A DNA stretch of 9,199 nt, taken from NCBI GenBank assembly GCA_965652145.1, contig CBFGTV010000102.1:1-9199 (forward strand), read 5' to 3'. This document shows, in pieces, positions 1-5,703 of this stretch. Origin of the DNA: CBFGTV01 sp965652145 (GTDB lineage Bacteria; Bacillota; Clostridia; Peptostreptococcales; Natronincolaceae). The notes under the pieces were generated by a model. That model had not been told where the DNA came from, searched no databases, and saw only the letters and a list, made by a program, of their open reading frames with translations. Position 1 is the stretch's first letter; each line of letters opens with the position of its first letter. The translations under genes were made by a program, and so were the position numbers.

Positions 1-13
1 ATAGCAAGAAAAG

Positions 14-52
14 AAAAAATCAATGAATCCAAATAGAATTCATCGATTTTTT
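14..52. terminator. Bidirectional rho-independent terminator-like hairpin
   Basis: Two 15-base arms (14-28 and 38-52) are inverted repeats with one mismatch around a 9-base loop. The outer ends are runs of A on the left and T on the right, so a U-tract follows the stem on either strand. It lies 40 bp beyond the stop of the minus-strand gene at 92-292 and is probably its terminator; it could also serve a plus-strand gene left of the window. The stem is long but AT-rich. Confidence 0.6.
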
Positions 53-91
53 CAGGGAGAATGAAAAATATGAATAAATGAAAAAGCCAAA

Positions 92-292
92 TTATAGATT
101 AATCATTCCGGTTAAATCGGCTAAGGCAATTCCGATTAGGAAAATACCAATTAAAATATAAACCAACGAGGCCCCGGTATCCCCCAAGAGTCTGCGTAAT
201 TGTCTTGCTTTTCTACTTTGCCAATAAAAGCCAGGTCTGATAATTGTACAGGTTATGGCGAATAATCCAATTAAAATAAAGGCGACTGACAT
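92..292 (-). CDS. Small two-helix membrane protein, Imm17-like
   Basis: A 66-residue protein with two hydrophobic segments (about residues 2-18 and 42-60) joined by a short, strongly basic loop (RKARQLRR, residues 27-34) followed by GDTGASLVY. By the positive-inside rule the loop should be cytoplasmic, giving a hairpin in the membrane with both ends outside. The basic loop followed by a Gly-rich GAxxxY motif and a second helix resembles what I recall of the immunity protein 17 (Imm17) family, but this is from memory and that family's function rests mostly on genomic prediction. The start is supported by a GGAAAGGAAG Shine-Dalgarno just upstream on the minus strand (about 299-308). It is transcribed away from the WYL-like gene and no toxin gene is visible beside it. 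It is probably a real small gene; its function is unknown. Confidence 0.6.
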   Translation of the reverse strand: MSVAFILIGLFAITCTIIRPGFYWQSRKARQLRRLLGDTGASLVYILIGIFLIGIALADLTGMINL

Positions 293-397
293 GGTGTTCT
301 TCCTTTCCGTTAACCTGATAAATTAATTATAACAATTATATCGTCAAAATGGCATAGTGAAAAAGACCCAACAATAATAAAAAACAATATTTTACAA

Positions 398-426
398 TTT
401 ACAACGAACACATGTTCTGATACAAT
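398..426 (+). promoter_or_regulatory. Sigma-A-type promoter of the WYL-like gene
   Basis: TTTACA (398-403) and TACAAT (421-426) are separated by exactly 17 bp, each one base from the vegetative consensus. The start codon of the 95-aa gene lies 31 bp downstream. The spacer is almost entirely occupied by the LexA-like box at 405-418. Confidence 0.65.
405..418. promoter_or_regulatory. LexA/DinR (SOS) operator
   Basis: The 14-mer CGAACACATGTTCT fits the Bacillus LexA (DinR) consensus CGAACRNRYGTTYC at every constrained position except the last base. Its core GAACA-CA-TGTTC is a perfect inverted repeat of 5-base arms. It lies between the -35 and -10 of the promoter for the gene at 457, where bound LexA would block RNA polymerase. 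This is the only such site I noticed in the window. Confidence 0.7.
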
Positions 427-456
427 GTATTTGAGAACCATAAAGGGGCTGATGAA

Positions 457-744
457 ATGATAGATTATGTATTGAAATACTCCTTAAATAATCGATTTCC
501 TGTATTTATTATTTATCAAAAAGGAATAGAAATTAATCAAAGAAAAATACAGGTTTTCAAAATGGAAGGGGCTTCTGTTTTGGCCTATTGTTATTTAAAA
601 AGGGGAATACGCAGCTTTAAAAGGGAATCTATTCTCTCTGCCCAGATTCCAGAAAACAAAAGATGTGAAAAGGAATTTATCAAAAAAGGAACAATACCAA
701 TAGTTCATGAAGATAACTTGATAAATAGTACCCTTGTTGATTAA
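457..744 (+). CDS. Small stand-alone WYL-like domain protein, SOS-controlled
   Basis: A 95-residue protein. Residues about 14-64 read like the core of a WYL domain: beta strands FPVFIIY and KIQVFKMEG, then SVLAYCYLKRGIRSFKRESI, which parallels the usual 'aYC..r..iRtFrldRI' core. Canonical WYL regulators are about 300 residues with an N-terminal winged helix-turn-helix; here no DNA-binding domain is present, so it may be only a ligand-binding or regulatory module. WYL domains are known in DNA-damage regulators (PafBC; DriD, where the domain binds single-stranded DNA) and in regulators of defence loci. The start at 457 has AAAGGGG (442-448) 8 bp upstream. A nearer ATG at 452 is out of frame and hits a stop two codons later. 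The promoter carries a LexA-type box, so DNA-damage induction is likely. The C-terminal 30 residues are unassigned. Domain call is moderate; function is inferred. Confidence 0.6.
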   Translation: MIDYVLKYSLNNRFPVFIIYQKGIEINQRKIQVFKMEGASVLAYCYLKRGIRSFKRESILSAQIPENKRCEKEFIKKGTIPIVHEDNLINSTLVD

Positions 745-829
745 CAAATTCTACTGTGTCAATTACCGGGCCTTAAAAGAAAACCTAAATAACTCAACGA
801 AAATACTATTTAATTTTTTTACCTTAAAA

Positions 830-838
830 TGATATAAT
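830..838 (+). promoter_or_regulatory. Extended -10 promoter of the 127-aa gene
   Basis: TGATATAAT is a perfect extended -10 (TGNTATAAT). The best -35 at 17 bp spacing is a poor TTAATT (810-815), which an extended -10 can tolerate. It lies 46 bp before the chosen start codon at 884. Confidence 0.5.
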
Positions 839-868
839 ATAATAAAGATATCTAAAATATGCAGGCTT

Positions 869-877
869 AAGGAAGTG
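869..877 (+). promoter_or_regulatory. Ribosome binding site that decides the start at 884
   Basis: AAGGAAGTG is close to the ideal AAGGAGGTG and sits 6 bp before ATG 884. The in-frame GTG at 875 lies inside this site, so it is unlikely to be the start. Confidence 0.6.
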
Positions 878-883
878 ATTAGA

Positions 884-1267
884 ATGATGCTGATTTACCT
901 GATTCATATCGCCATTGGGTTGTGGCTGTTGTCGATAATGGGATATTTCCTTGTCGTTATGAAGGAAAAGTACTATTTAAAAAATCATATTGTATTAATT
1001 GATCATAAGGATTTAGAGCCCGAGGTTTTAAAAAATATAGATATTAAGCATTTCATGTTGGGCAGTACAGAAGTCATGGCAGGGGACGAGGTTAAAATTC
1101 AGCTTGAAAATACCCTCTCAATTAAGGGAACCGTATTGGGGGTCATCAAGGCTGAAAACAGCATTGCTCTCATCACCAGAAGCCAGGGAGTAAAAAACCT
1201 AAAGGTTAATTCCATCAAAAAGCTAAAGGTAATTAGTCGCTACGGTAAATTTTTTAGTCGTTTTTAA
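884..1267 (+). CDS. Membrane-anchored small protein of unknown function
   Basis: A 127-residue protein starting at ATG 884 (ATG 887 is also possible). Residues about 2-25 form one hydrophobic helix (LIYLIHIAIGLWLLSIMGYFLVV), followed by a basic KEKYY stretch, so the remaining ~100 residues are probably cytoplasmic. The C-terminal part alternates short beta-like stretches (GDEVKIQLEN, GTVLGVIKAENSIALITR, VKNLKVNSIKKLKVIS), which suggests a small beta-barrel, but I recognise no family and see no catalytic motif. It has its own extended -10 promoter and a strong terminator right after the stop, so it appears monocistronic. It is not part of the division operon that begins 210 bp downstream. The clean expression signals argue that it is a real gene. 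Confidence 0.7.
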   Translation: MMLIYLIHIAIGLWLLSIMGYFLVVMKEKYYLKNHIVLIDHKDLEPEVLKNIDIKHFMLGSTEVMAGDEVKIQLENTLSIKGTVLGVIKAENSIALITRSQGVKNLKVNSIKKLKVISRYGKFFSRF

Positions 1268-1282
1268 TCGTTTTTACCGATA

Positions 1283-1322
1283 ACTCAGCAAAGACGTGAA
1301 GTAACGTTTGCTGGGTTTTTTT
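1283..1322 (+). terminator. Rho-independent terminator
   Basis: ACTCAGCAAA (1283-1292) pairs with TTTGCTGGGT (1307-1316) with one G-T wobble, and a short inner CGT/ACG extension is possible. A run of seven T (1316-1322) follows. It ends the gene at 884-1267. Confidence 0.85.
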
Positions 1323-1443
1323 AATGCCTTTAATCCTATCCAAACAAAATTTTGTTATTTAGTACTTTTTGTCGAGTCTTTTGGGACCCTGGAATCAGAA
1401 AATATCTGCAAAAGATGAAGGACTTTCGTAGTATATAGAGAAT

Positions 1444-1449
1444 TATAAT
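1444..1449 (+). promoter_or_regulatory. Candidate -10 box of the division operon
   Basis: A perfect TATAAT lies 29 bp before the TTG start at 1479, in the only intergenic space before a six-gene run. No convincing -35 is present at 16-18 bp (GACTTT at 17), so the promoter may need an activator or a different sigma factor. Call on the -10 only. Confidence 0.4.
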
Positions 1450-1463
1450 ACAGAGTAAAATTG

Positions 1464-1472
1464 AGTAGGTGG
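1464..1472 (+). promoter_or_regulatory. Ribosome binding site that decides the TTG start at 1479
   Basis: AGTAGGTGG lies 6 bp before TTG 1479. An in-frame TTG at 1461 is upstream of this site and has no Shine-Dalgarno of its own, so 1479 is preferred. Confidence 0.55.
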
Positions 1473-1478
1473 TATTGT

Positions 1479-2777
1479 TTGCAATCCAAAACAAAAAAAA
1501 GAAAAAAAAAACAAGGAATGAAATTCTCAAGAATTATTATCAGCACCATTGTGATTCTCTATTTCCTGGCAAGGGTGTTTCCGCTCATCGGTACCACCAG
1601 TCAAAAAACGGTGGTTGCTGAATATGGTAAAATAGAAGAGCTTATTGCTGTGACGGGATTGATTGCCAGAGATGAAAGGGTTCTTGCAGATATAAACCAG
1701 GGAGAAGCAAATTTTTTTGTTTCAGAGGGCGAAAAGGTTGCAAAGGGCCAAAAACTGGCAGAAATCTATCGAGAAAAGCTTGATGAAAGATATCAGCAGG
1801 AATTAGAGATCATTAATGAAAGAATCGAGGGAATTCAGGACCAGCAGGAGGAAACTTCCATTTTTCAAAAGGATATAGAAAAAATAGATGCTCAAATCAG
1901 CGATCTGCTTAAGAAAATCCAGCAGGAAATTAAGCAAGGGAACTATGATAAAATTCAGCAGTATCAAAGTCAGGTTGAGGAATTGGCCAAGAAAAAAAAT
2001 GTGATCATAGGAGAAAATAGCTTTGCCGGGAAAAATTTATCCGAGCTGATGGTACAGAAGGACGAGATTGAAAAAAAGCTAAATACCGCCCTCAATGTAA
2101 TTGTCAGTGAAACCCCGGGCACCATTGCCTTTGGAAGCGATGGTCTGGAGGAGCTAATTACGCCCAATAGTATCATCCATTTTACCGCCAGTGATTTAGA
2201 GGCCATTGAAAAAAATCATCTTCAGCCAAAGGAAAAGGAAGCGGAAGAGACTGGCTTTAACGAAAATGTAATGAAGATAATTAATAATTTTCAATGGAGT
2301 ATCCTTTGTAAACTGACGGAGGAAGAGGCTTCGGGGCTGGAGGCCGGACGCAGAATCGACATTCGTATTCGAGGAGAAGAGCGGGATTATTCTGCTAGAA
2401 TCAGGCAAATCGTTGAGGATGAGGACCAATGGCTTATGGTGTTGGATCTAACAGATACCTTTGATGGCTTGTATCAGTTAAGAACCTTAGAGATCGATAT
2501 AGTTAAAAATCGATTCGAAGGAGCAATGTTGCCTAAGGAGGCAATTGTTGAGACAAACCAGGGAACGGGGGTCTATCGGGTGAATATCAATGGGATTGTC
2601 AGGTTTGTTCCTGTTCAGGTTAAAGGAAGAAACGAGGACTATGCTATTTTGCATGATGGCTCCTTTGCTCAAAAAGACCCTGATACTGGGGAATCAAAAA
2701 ACGTCAGTACCATTAATTTATATGATGAAATTGTGTTGAATGGTAGTAAAATAAATGAAGGACAAAAAATTCGCTAA
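1479..2777 (+). CDS. HlyD-like membrane fusion/adaptor protein
   Basis: A 432-residue protein from TTG 1479. Order of parts: a very basic N-terminus (KTKKRKKKQ), one transmembrane helix (about 17-37), the first half of a lipoyl-like barrel-sandwich (55-98, with SEGEKVAKGQKLAEI), a long Lys/Glu/Gln-rich coiled coil (about 98-205), the returning lipoyl half (208-228, SETPGTIAF), a beta-barrel region (270-350) and a C-terminal beta domain (350-432) with LPKEAIV. This is the layout of HlyD/MFP adaptors that connect inner-membrane transporters to the outside. No ABC, RND or MFS partner is in the window; instead it heads a yggS-sepF-yggT-ylmH-divIVA run and is followed 19 bp later by yggS. In a Gram-positive cell it would face the wall side. 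A role in envelope or division is inferred from context only. The lysine codons near the start form an A8-G-A10 tract prone to slippage. Confidence 0.8.
   Translation: MQSKTKKRKKKQGMKFSRIIISTIVILYFLARVFPLIGTTSQKTVVAEYGKIEELIAVTGLIARDERVLADINQGEANFFVSEGEKVAKGQKLAEIYREKLDERYQQELEIINERIEGIQDQQEETSIFQKDIEKIDAQISDLLKKIQQEIKQGNYDKIQQYQSQVEELAKKKNVIIGENSFAGKNLSELMVQKDEIEKKLNTALNVIVSETPGTIAFGSDGLEELITPNSIIHFTASDLEAIEKNHLQPKEKEAEETGFNENVMKIINNFQWSILCKLTEEEASGLEAGRRIDIRIRGEERDYSARIRQIVEDEDQWLMVLDLTDTFDGLYQLRTLEIDIVKNRFEGAMLPKEAIVETNQGTGVYRVNINGIVRFVPVQVKGRNEDYAILHDGSFAQKDPDTGESKNVSTINLYDEIVLNGSKINEGQKIR
1493..1511 (+). repeat. Homopolymeric A8-G-A10 tract in coding sequence
   Basis: Eight A (1493-1500), a single G (1501) and ten A (1502-1511) encode part of the Lys/Arg-rich N-terminus of the HlyD-like protein, starting five codons after the start. 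Runs of this length are known sites of replication and transcription slippage; a one-base change would frameshift the gene. Confidence 0.85.
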
Positions 2778-2796
2778 ATATTGAGGAGGGAAACAA

Positions 2797-3480
2797 TTGA
2801 AGCTTGCAGAAAATCTTAACAGAACTCATAACCAGATCCTACAAACTGCCAAAAGGGCTGGTAGAAGTCCTGAAACAATTACCTTGGTGGCAGTAACCAA
2901 AAAAAGGTCTGTTGACGAAATTAAAACCCTTGTTTCCCTGGGAGTTAACCACATCGGTGAGAATAAGGTCCAGGAGCTGGTACAAAAATATGAAGAAATA
3001 GGGGACGCTGTTACCTGGCATATGATTGGCCACCTTCAAAGAAATAAGGTGAAATATATTGTTGACAAGGTGACCTATATTCACTCTCTGGATTCCCTTG
3101 AATTAGCCAGAGAAATCGAAAGGCGAGCAGGAAAAATCAATCGAAAGATCAAGTGCCTTCTAGAGGTGAATATTTCTGGGGAAGAAAGCAAATACGGGCT
3201 GGCCCCCCATGAGGTAAAGTCACTGCTGACCGAGCTGGAAGCCTTTCAATATGTAGAAATTGTAGGATTAATGACGATGGCCCCCTATACAGAAAACCCT
3301 GAAGAAATTAGGTTTGTATTTCATGGTCTTAGGGAGCTGGCCCAGGAAATTAAAGCGCTGAACTTTAGCAATATAAAAATGGATCACCTTTCAATGGGAA
3401 TGTCAAACGACTATCCAATCGCCATTGAAGAAGGGGCTACCATGGTTCGAATAGGCAGCAGATTGTTTGAGGAAGAATAA
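2797..3480 (+). CDS. yggS: YggS/PLPBP family pyridoxal phosphate homeostasis protein
   Basis: A 227-residue single-domain PLP-binding TIM-barrel protein (ylmE in Bacillus, PLPBP in eukaryotes). It binds PLP but has no known catalytic activity and acts in vitamin B6 and amino/keto-acid homeostasis. Visible motifs: VAVTKKRS with the likely PLP lysine K35; HIGENKVQE (52-60); WHMIGHLQRNK (74-84); LLEVNISGEESKYGL (121-134); GLMTMAP (157-163); and the phosphate-binding end MGMSNDY...GATMVRIGSRLF (200-224). Length is typical of the family. The TTG start has GAGGAGG (2783-2789) 7 bp upstream; no ATG nearby competes. It is second in the operon, 19 bp after the HlyD-like gene and 22 bp before sepF, the usual Firmicutes neighbourhood. 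Confidence 0.95.
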   Translation: MKLAENLNRTHNQILQTAKRAGRSPETITLVAVTKKRSVDEIKTLVSLGVNHIGENKVQELVQKYEEIGDAVTWHMIGHLQRNKVKYIVDKVTYIHSLDSLELAREIERRAGKINRKIKCLLEVNISGEESKYGLAPHEVKSLLTELEAFQYVEIVGLMTMAPYTENPEEIRFVFHGLRELAQEIKALNFSNIKMDHLSMGMSNDYPIAIEEGATMVRIGSRLFEEE

Positions 3481-3502
3481 AAATACGTAAGGAGGACAAG
3501 CT

Positions 3503-3946
3503 ATGTCTGGTAAAATTATGGATAAGGTTAAATATTTTATAGGATTAGATGTATTTGAAGAGGAAGAAGAGCAGGATGAGGAGGAAGTACAAATCGAACA
3601 GGATGATTTGTACCCTGTTGTCAATAATAAAAAAAATAAGGTAGTGAATATCCATACAAAAACTCAAATGAAGGTGGTTATCTATGAGCCCACCAACTTT
3701 GATGAGGCACCCAGTATTGTAGATAACCTAAAAAACAGGAAACCGGTAATCATTAATTTGGAAAATATTGAACCAGAGCTGGCAAAGAAATTTTTTGATT
3801 TCTTAAACGGCGCCATATATGCCCTTGATGGCAATATTCAAAAGGTTTCTGCGGGAATTTTTATTTTAGCCCCCAATAATGTAGATATTTCTGGTAATAT
3901 TAGAGAAGAATTAAAAAATAAAGGGGTATTTCCCTGGCAGAAATAA
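3503..3946 (+). CDS. sepF: Cell division protein SepF
   Basis: A 147-residue SepF. It binds the C-terminal tail of FtsZ, polymerises into rings and helps anchor the Z-ring to the membrane. The N-terminus MSGKIMDKVKYFIGLD is the expected amphipathic membrane-targeting helix. It is followed by a highly acidic linker (FEEEEEQDEEEVQIEQDD, 18-35) and the conserved globular domain (about 57-135) with VVIYEPTNFDEAPSIVDNLK, PVIINLENI, KKFFDFLNGAIYALDG and AGIFILAPNNVDISG. The length is normal. Start ATG 3503 has AAGGAGG (3489-3495) 7 bp upstream. Third gene of the operon, beside divIVA and the ylm genes, as in Bacillus. Confidence 0.96.
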   Translation: MSGKIMDKVKYFIGLDVFEEEEEQDEEEVQIEQDDLYPVVNNKKNKVVNIHTKTQMKVVIYEPTNFDEAPSIVDNLKNRKPVIINLENIEPELAKKFFDFLNGAIYALDGNIQKVSAGIFILAPNNVDISGNIREELKNKGVFPWQK

Positions 3947-3961
3947 TAGGAGTGTGATAAT

Positions 3962-4264
3962 TTGTATAGCTTAATAAGGAGTATTGTTTATGCAATGGAT
4001 TGGCTGGTTCAGATCATTAACCTGTTAATCCTGGTAAGGGTGATTTTATCCTGGATAAATATAAGCCCTTATAGCGGGCTGGGGCGGTTTATTTATAGTG
4101 TGACTGAGCCTATTATGGCACCCATACGTAATTTAATCTATGGGCGCTTTGGCTACAGTGGCATGATAGATTTTACACCCTTTGTGGCGGTTCTGTTGGT
4201 GAATGCTCTTTACAACTATATACTTAGAAACTTGATTGTTAGATTGCTACTATTATTAGTATAA
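3962..4264 (+). CDS. yggT: YggT family membrane protein (YlmG)
   Basis: A 100-residue integral membrane protein with two hydrophobic helices (about 12-31 and 71-98) and the family motifs RVILSWI (26-32), VTEPIMAPIRNLI (47-59) and IDFTPFVAVLLV (69-80). Its molecular role is not settled; YggT/YlmG proteins are linked genetically to division, osmotic response and, in plastids, nucleoid distribution. The TTG start at 3962 has AGGAGTG (3948-3954) 7 bp upstream and begins 15 bp after sepF. Its stop codon lies inside the Shine-Dalgarno of ylmH, so the two are probably translationally coupled. Confidence 0.92.
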   Translation: MYSLIRSIVYAMDWLVQIINLLILVRVILSWINISPYSGLGRFIYSVTEPIMAPIRNLIYGRFGYSGMIDFTPFVAVLLVNALYNYILRNLIVRLLLLLV

Positions 4265-4276
4265 GGATGGATCAGA

Positions 4277-5077
4277 TTGTTGGACAGAGAAAAAATAACA
4301 CAGCATGTGGAGGATCCCCAGGTCAGACAGGTGCTGGTAAAGGTATTGGACAAGGCCGAAGCCGTTTTACGGAAGCATGAAGTTAAAATGACTGATTTCC
4401 TGACACCTTACCAGATAAAAATGGCGACCAATATGCTTAGCACCCTTTCAGAAATTGATTTTTTAGTAACAGGAGGCTATGACGGGGCTGAAAGATGTGT
4501 CATGATCATTTACCCTGATTATCTTGATCCCCTTCAGCTCGATATTCCACTGGTGGCGCTGGAGACCAGGGGGACATCCCAATTCAGACAGGTCTCTCAC
4601 CGAGATTATCTGGGTGCCATAATGGGACTGGGCATCAGGCGGGAAAAAATCGGAGACATTATACTTCACCAAGAGGGGAATCATCATTTTTGTCATATTA
4701 TTCTTCACGAAGAACTCAGGGATTACATTGGCTTTCATTTAGAAAAGGTGGGAAGCACTGGTGTATCGCTAAAGGAAATTCCCCTAACTCAAATCAAGCC
4801 GCCCCTCATAGAATATAAAGAGGGGGCAGGTACTGTTAAATCATTAAGATTAGATGCTGTTATTGGGTTAGGCTTCAAGCTTTCCAGGGCTGATGCCCAG
4901 TCATTCATTTCAAGAGAGCTGGTGTCTGTAAACTGGGAAGTCATTCCCAGAAACCACTATGAGGTGGCTCCGGGAGATAATATTTCCGTAAGGGGAAAGG
5001 GAAGAATGGAAATATTGTCGGTAGAAGGCAATACCCGTTCAGGGCGCATACGAATTATTTATCGAAAACCCATATAA
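4277..5077 (+). CDS. ylmH: YlmH, S4-domain RNA-binding protein
   Basis: A 266-residue YlmH family protein. Residues about 1-170 form the family's N-terminal region (VLRKHEVKMTDFLTPYQ, FLVTGGYDGAERCVMIIYP, LVALETRG, LSHRDYLGAIMGLGIRREKIGDI is closely approximated by VSHRDYLGAIMGLGI). A C-terminal S4 RNA-binding domain lies at about 188-248 (LRLDAVIGLGFKLSRADAQ... GDNISVRGKGR). B. subtilis YlmH has been reported to bind the large ribosomal subunit with peptidyl-tRNA and to take part in ribosome-associated quality control; its classical link was to the division cluster. Two adjacent TTG codons (4277, 4280) could both start; AAGGATGG (4263-4270) is 6 bp before the first. The gene starts 12 bp after yggT and ends 18 bp before divIVA. 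Confidence 0.94.
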   Translation: MLDREKITQHVEDPQVRQVLVKVLDKAEAVLRKHEVKMTDFLTPYQIKMATNMLSTLSEIDFLVTGGYDGAERCVMIIYPDYLDPLQLDIPLVALETRGTSQFRQVSHRDYLGAIMGLGIRREKIGDIILHQEGNHHFCHIILHEELRDYIGFHLEKVGSTGVSLKEIPLTQIKPPLIEYKEGAGTVKSLRLDAVIGLGFKLSRADAQSFISRELVSVNWEVIPRNHYEVAPGDNISVRGKGRMEILSVEGNTRSGRIRIIYRKPI

Positions 5078-5095
5078 AATAAGCGAGGTGGAAGC

Positions 5096-5566
5096 ATGAT
5101 TACGCCCTTAGATATTCAGAACAAAGAGTTTAAAAGAGGAATGAGAGGCTACCGGGAGGACGAGGTGGACGAGTTTTTAGATTTAGTCATGATAGACTAT
5201 GAAAAGCTCTATAAAGAAAATGCCGAACTAAAGGATAAGCTGGAAAGAACATCGCAGCAAATGGAACAGTATAAAAATATTGAAGAAACCCTTAAAAATA
5301 CTCTGGTGGTGGCTCAAAATACCGCCGAGGAGGTTCGATCCAATGCCTTAAAAAAGGCGGAGCTGATTTTGCAGGATGCAGAAAATGAAGGAAAGGAAAT
5401 CATTAAAAGGGCCCATGAGGAAGTGAATGAGGTTAAACAGGAATATGCAGAGATCAAAAAGCAAATGCAAATTTTCAAAACGAGATATAAAACCCTGCTG
5501 CAGTCTCAGATTGATGCAGTATTAAATATTTGTGAGGATATTGAGGGAACAGAGGAAAGCCAGTAG
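5096..5566 (+). CDS. divIVA: DivIVA family polar/septal scaffold protein
   Basis: A 156-residue DivIVA. It senses negatively curved membrane at septa and poles and recruits partners in division site choice and sporulation. The N-terminal membrane-binding domain is classic: MITPLDIQNKEFKRGMRGYREDEVDEFLD. It is followed by long coiled coils (about 33-68 and 72-145, with NIEETLKNTLVVAQNTAEEV) and a short acidic tail. At the tip that inserts into the lipid, B. subtilis has Phe17-Arg18; here the aligned pair is Met16-Arg17, a conservative hydrophobic change. Start ATG 5096 has GAGGTGG (5084-5090) 5 bp upstream. Last gene of the six-gene operon; a terminator follows within 20 bp. Confidence 0.96.
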   Translation: MITPLDIQNKEFKRGMRGYREDEVDEFLDLVMIDYEKLYKENAELKDKLERTSQQMEQYKNIEETLKNTLVVAQNTAEEVRSNALKKAELILQDAENEGKEIIKRAHEEVNEVKQEYAEIKKQMQIFKTRYKTLLQSQIDAVLNICEDIEGTEESQ

Positions 5567-5583
5567 GGGTTATCACATAACAG

Positions 5584-5620
5584 GTCTCGCTGCCATTAAA
5601 CTAATGGACGGGGCTTTTTT
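5584..5620 (+). terminator. Rho-independent terminator of the division operon
   Basis: GTCTCG (5584-5589) pairs with CGGGGC (5609-5614) allowing two G-T wobbles; after a small internal loop CCATTA pairs with TAATGG around a three-base loop. Six T follow (5615-5620). It separates divIVA from mtnN. Confidence 0.8.
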
Positions 5621-5628
5621 ATTCAACT

Positions 5629-5655
5629 TTGATATTAAATTGAATCCTATATAAT
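5629..5655 (+). promoter_or_regulatory. Candidate promoter of mtnN-aroF
   Basis: A perfect TATAAT (5650-5655) lies downstream of the divIVA terminator and 48 bp before mtnN. TTGATA (5629-5634) is a good -35 but the spacer is only 15 bp, shorter than ideal. No riboswitch or T-box fits in the 83 bp between terminator and gene. Confidence 0.45.
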
Positions 5656-5703
5656 AGTATATGAAATTCATTGTAATGGAAAAATATTAGGGAGGTAACC
5701 GGG

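Noticed and set aside
1343..1356. Perfect palindrome AACAAAATTTTGTT
   Set aside because: Short A/T palindromes are common here; it lies just past a terminator and no known operator matches.
1370..1376. TGTCGAG, one base from a Spo0A box
   Set aside because: A single 7-mer with a mismatch in AT-rich DNA is expected by chance; there is no second box or promoter in the right place.
1336..1549. Minus-strand ORFs rich in Phe and Leu
   Set aside because: They are the complement of the A-rich tract and leader of the HlyD-like gene and show no ribosome binding site.
5567..5703. Possible T-box or SAM riboswitch before mtnN
   Set aside because: No T-box sequence or SAM-riboswitch core is present; the hairpin is a simple terminator and the remaining leader is too short.
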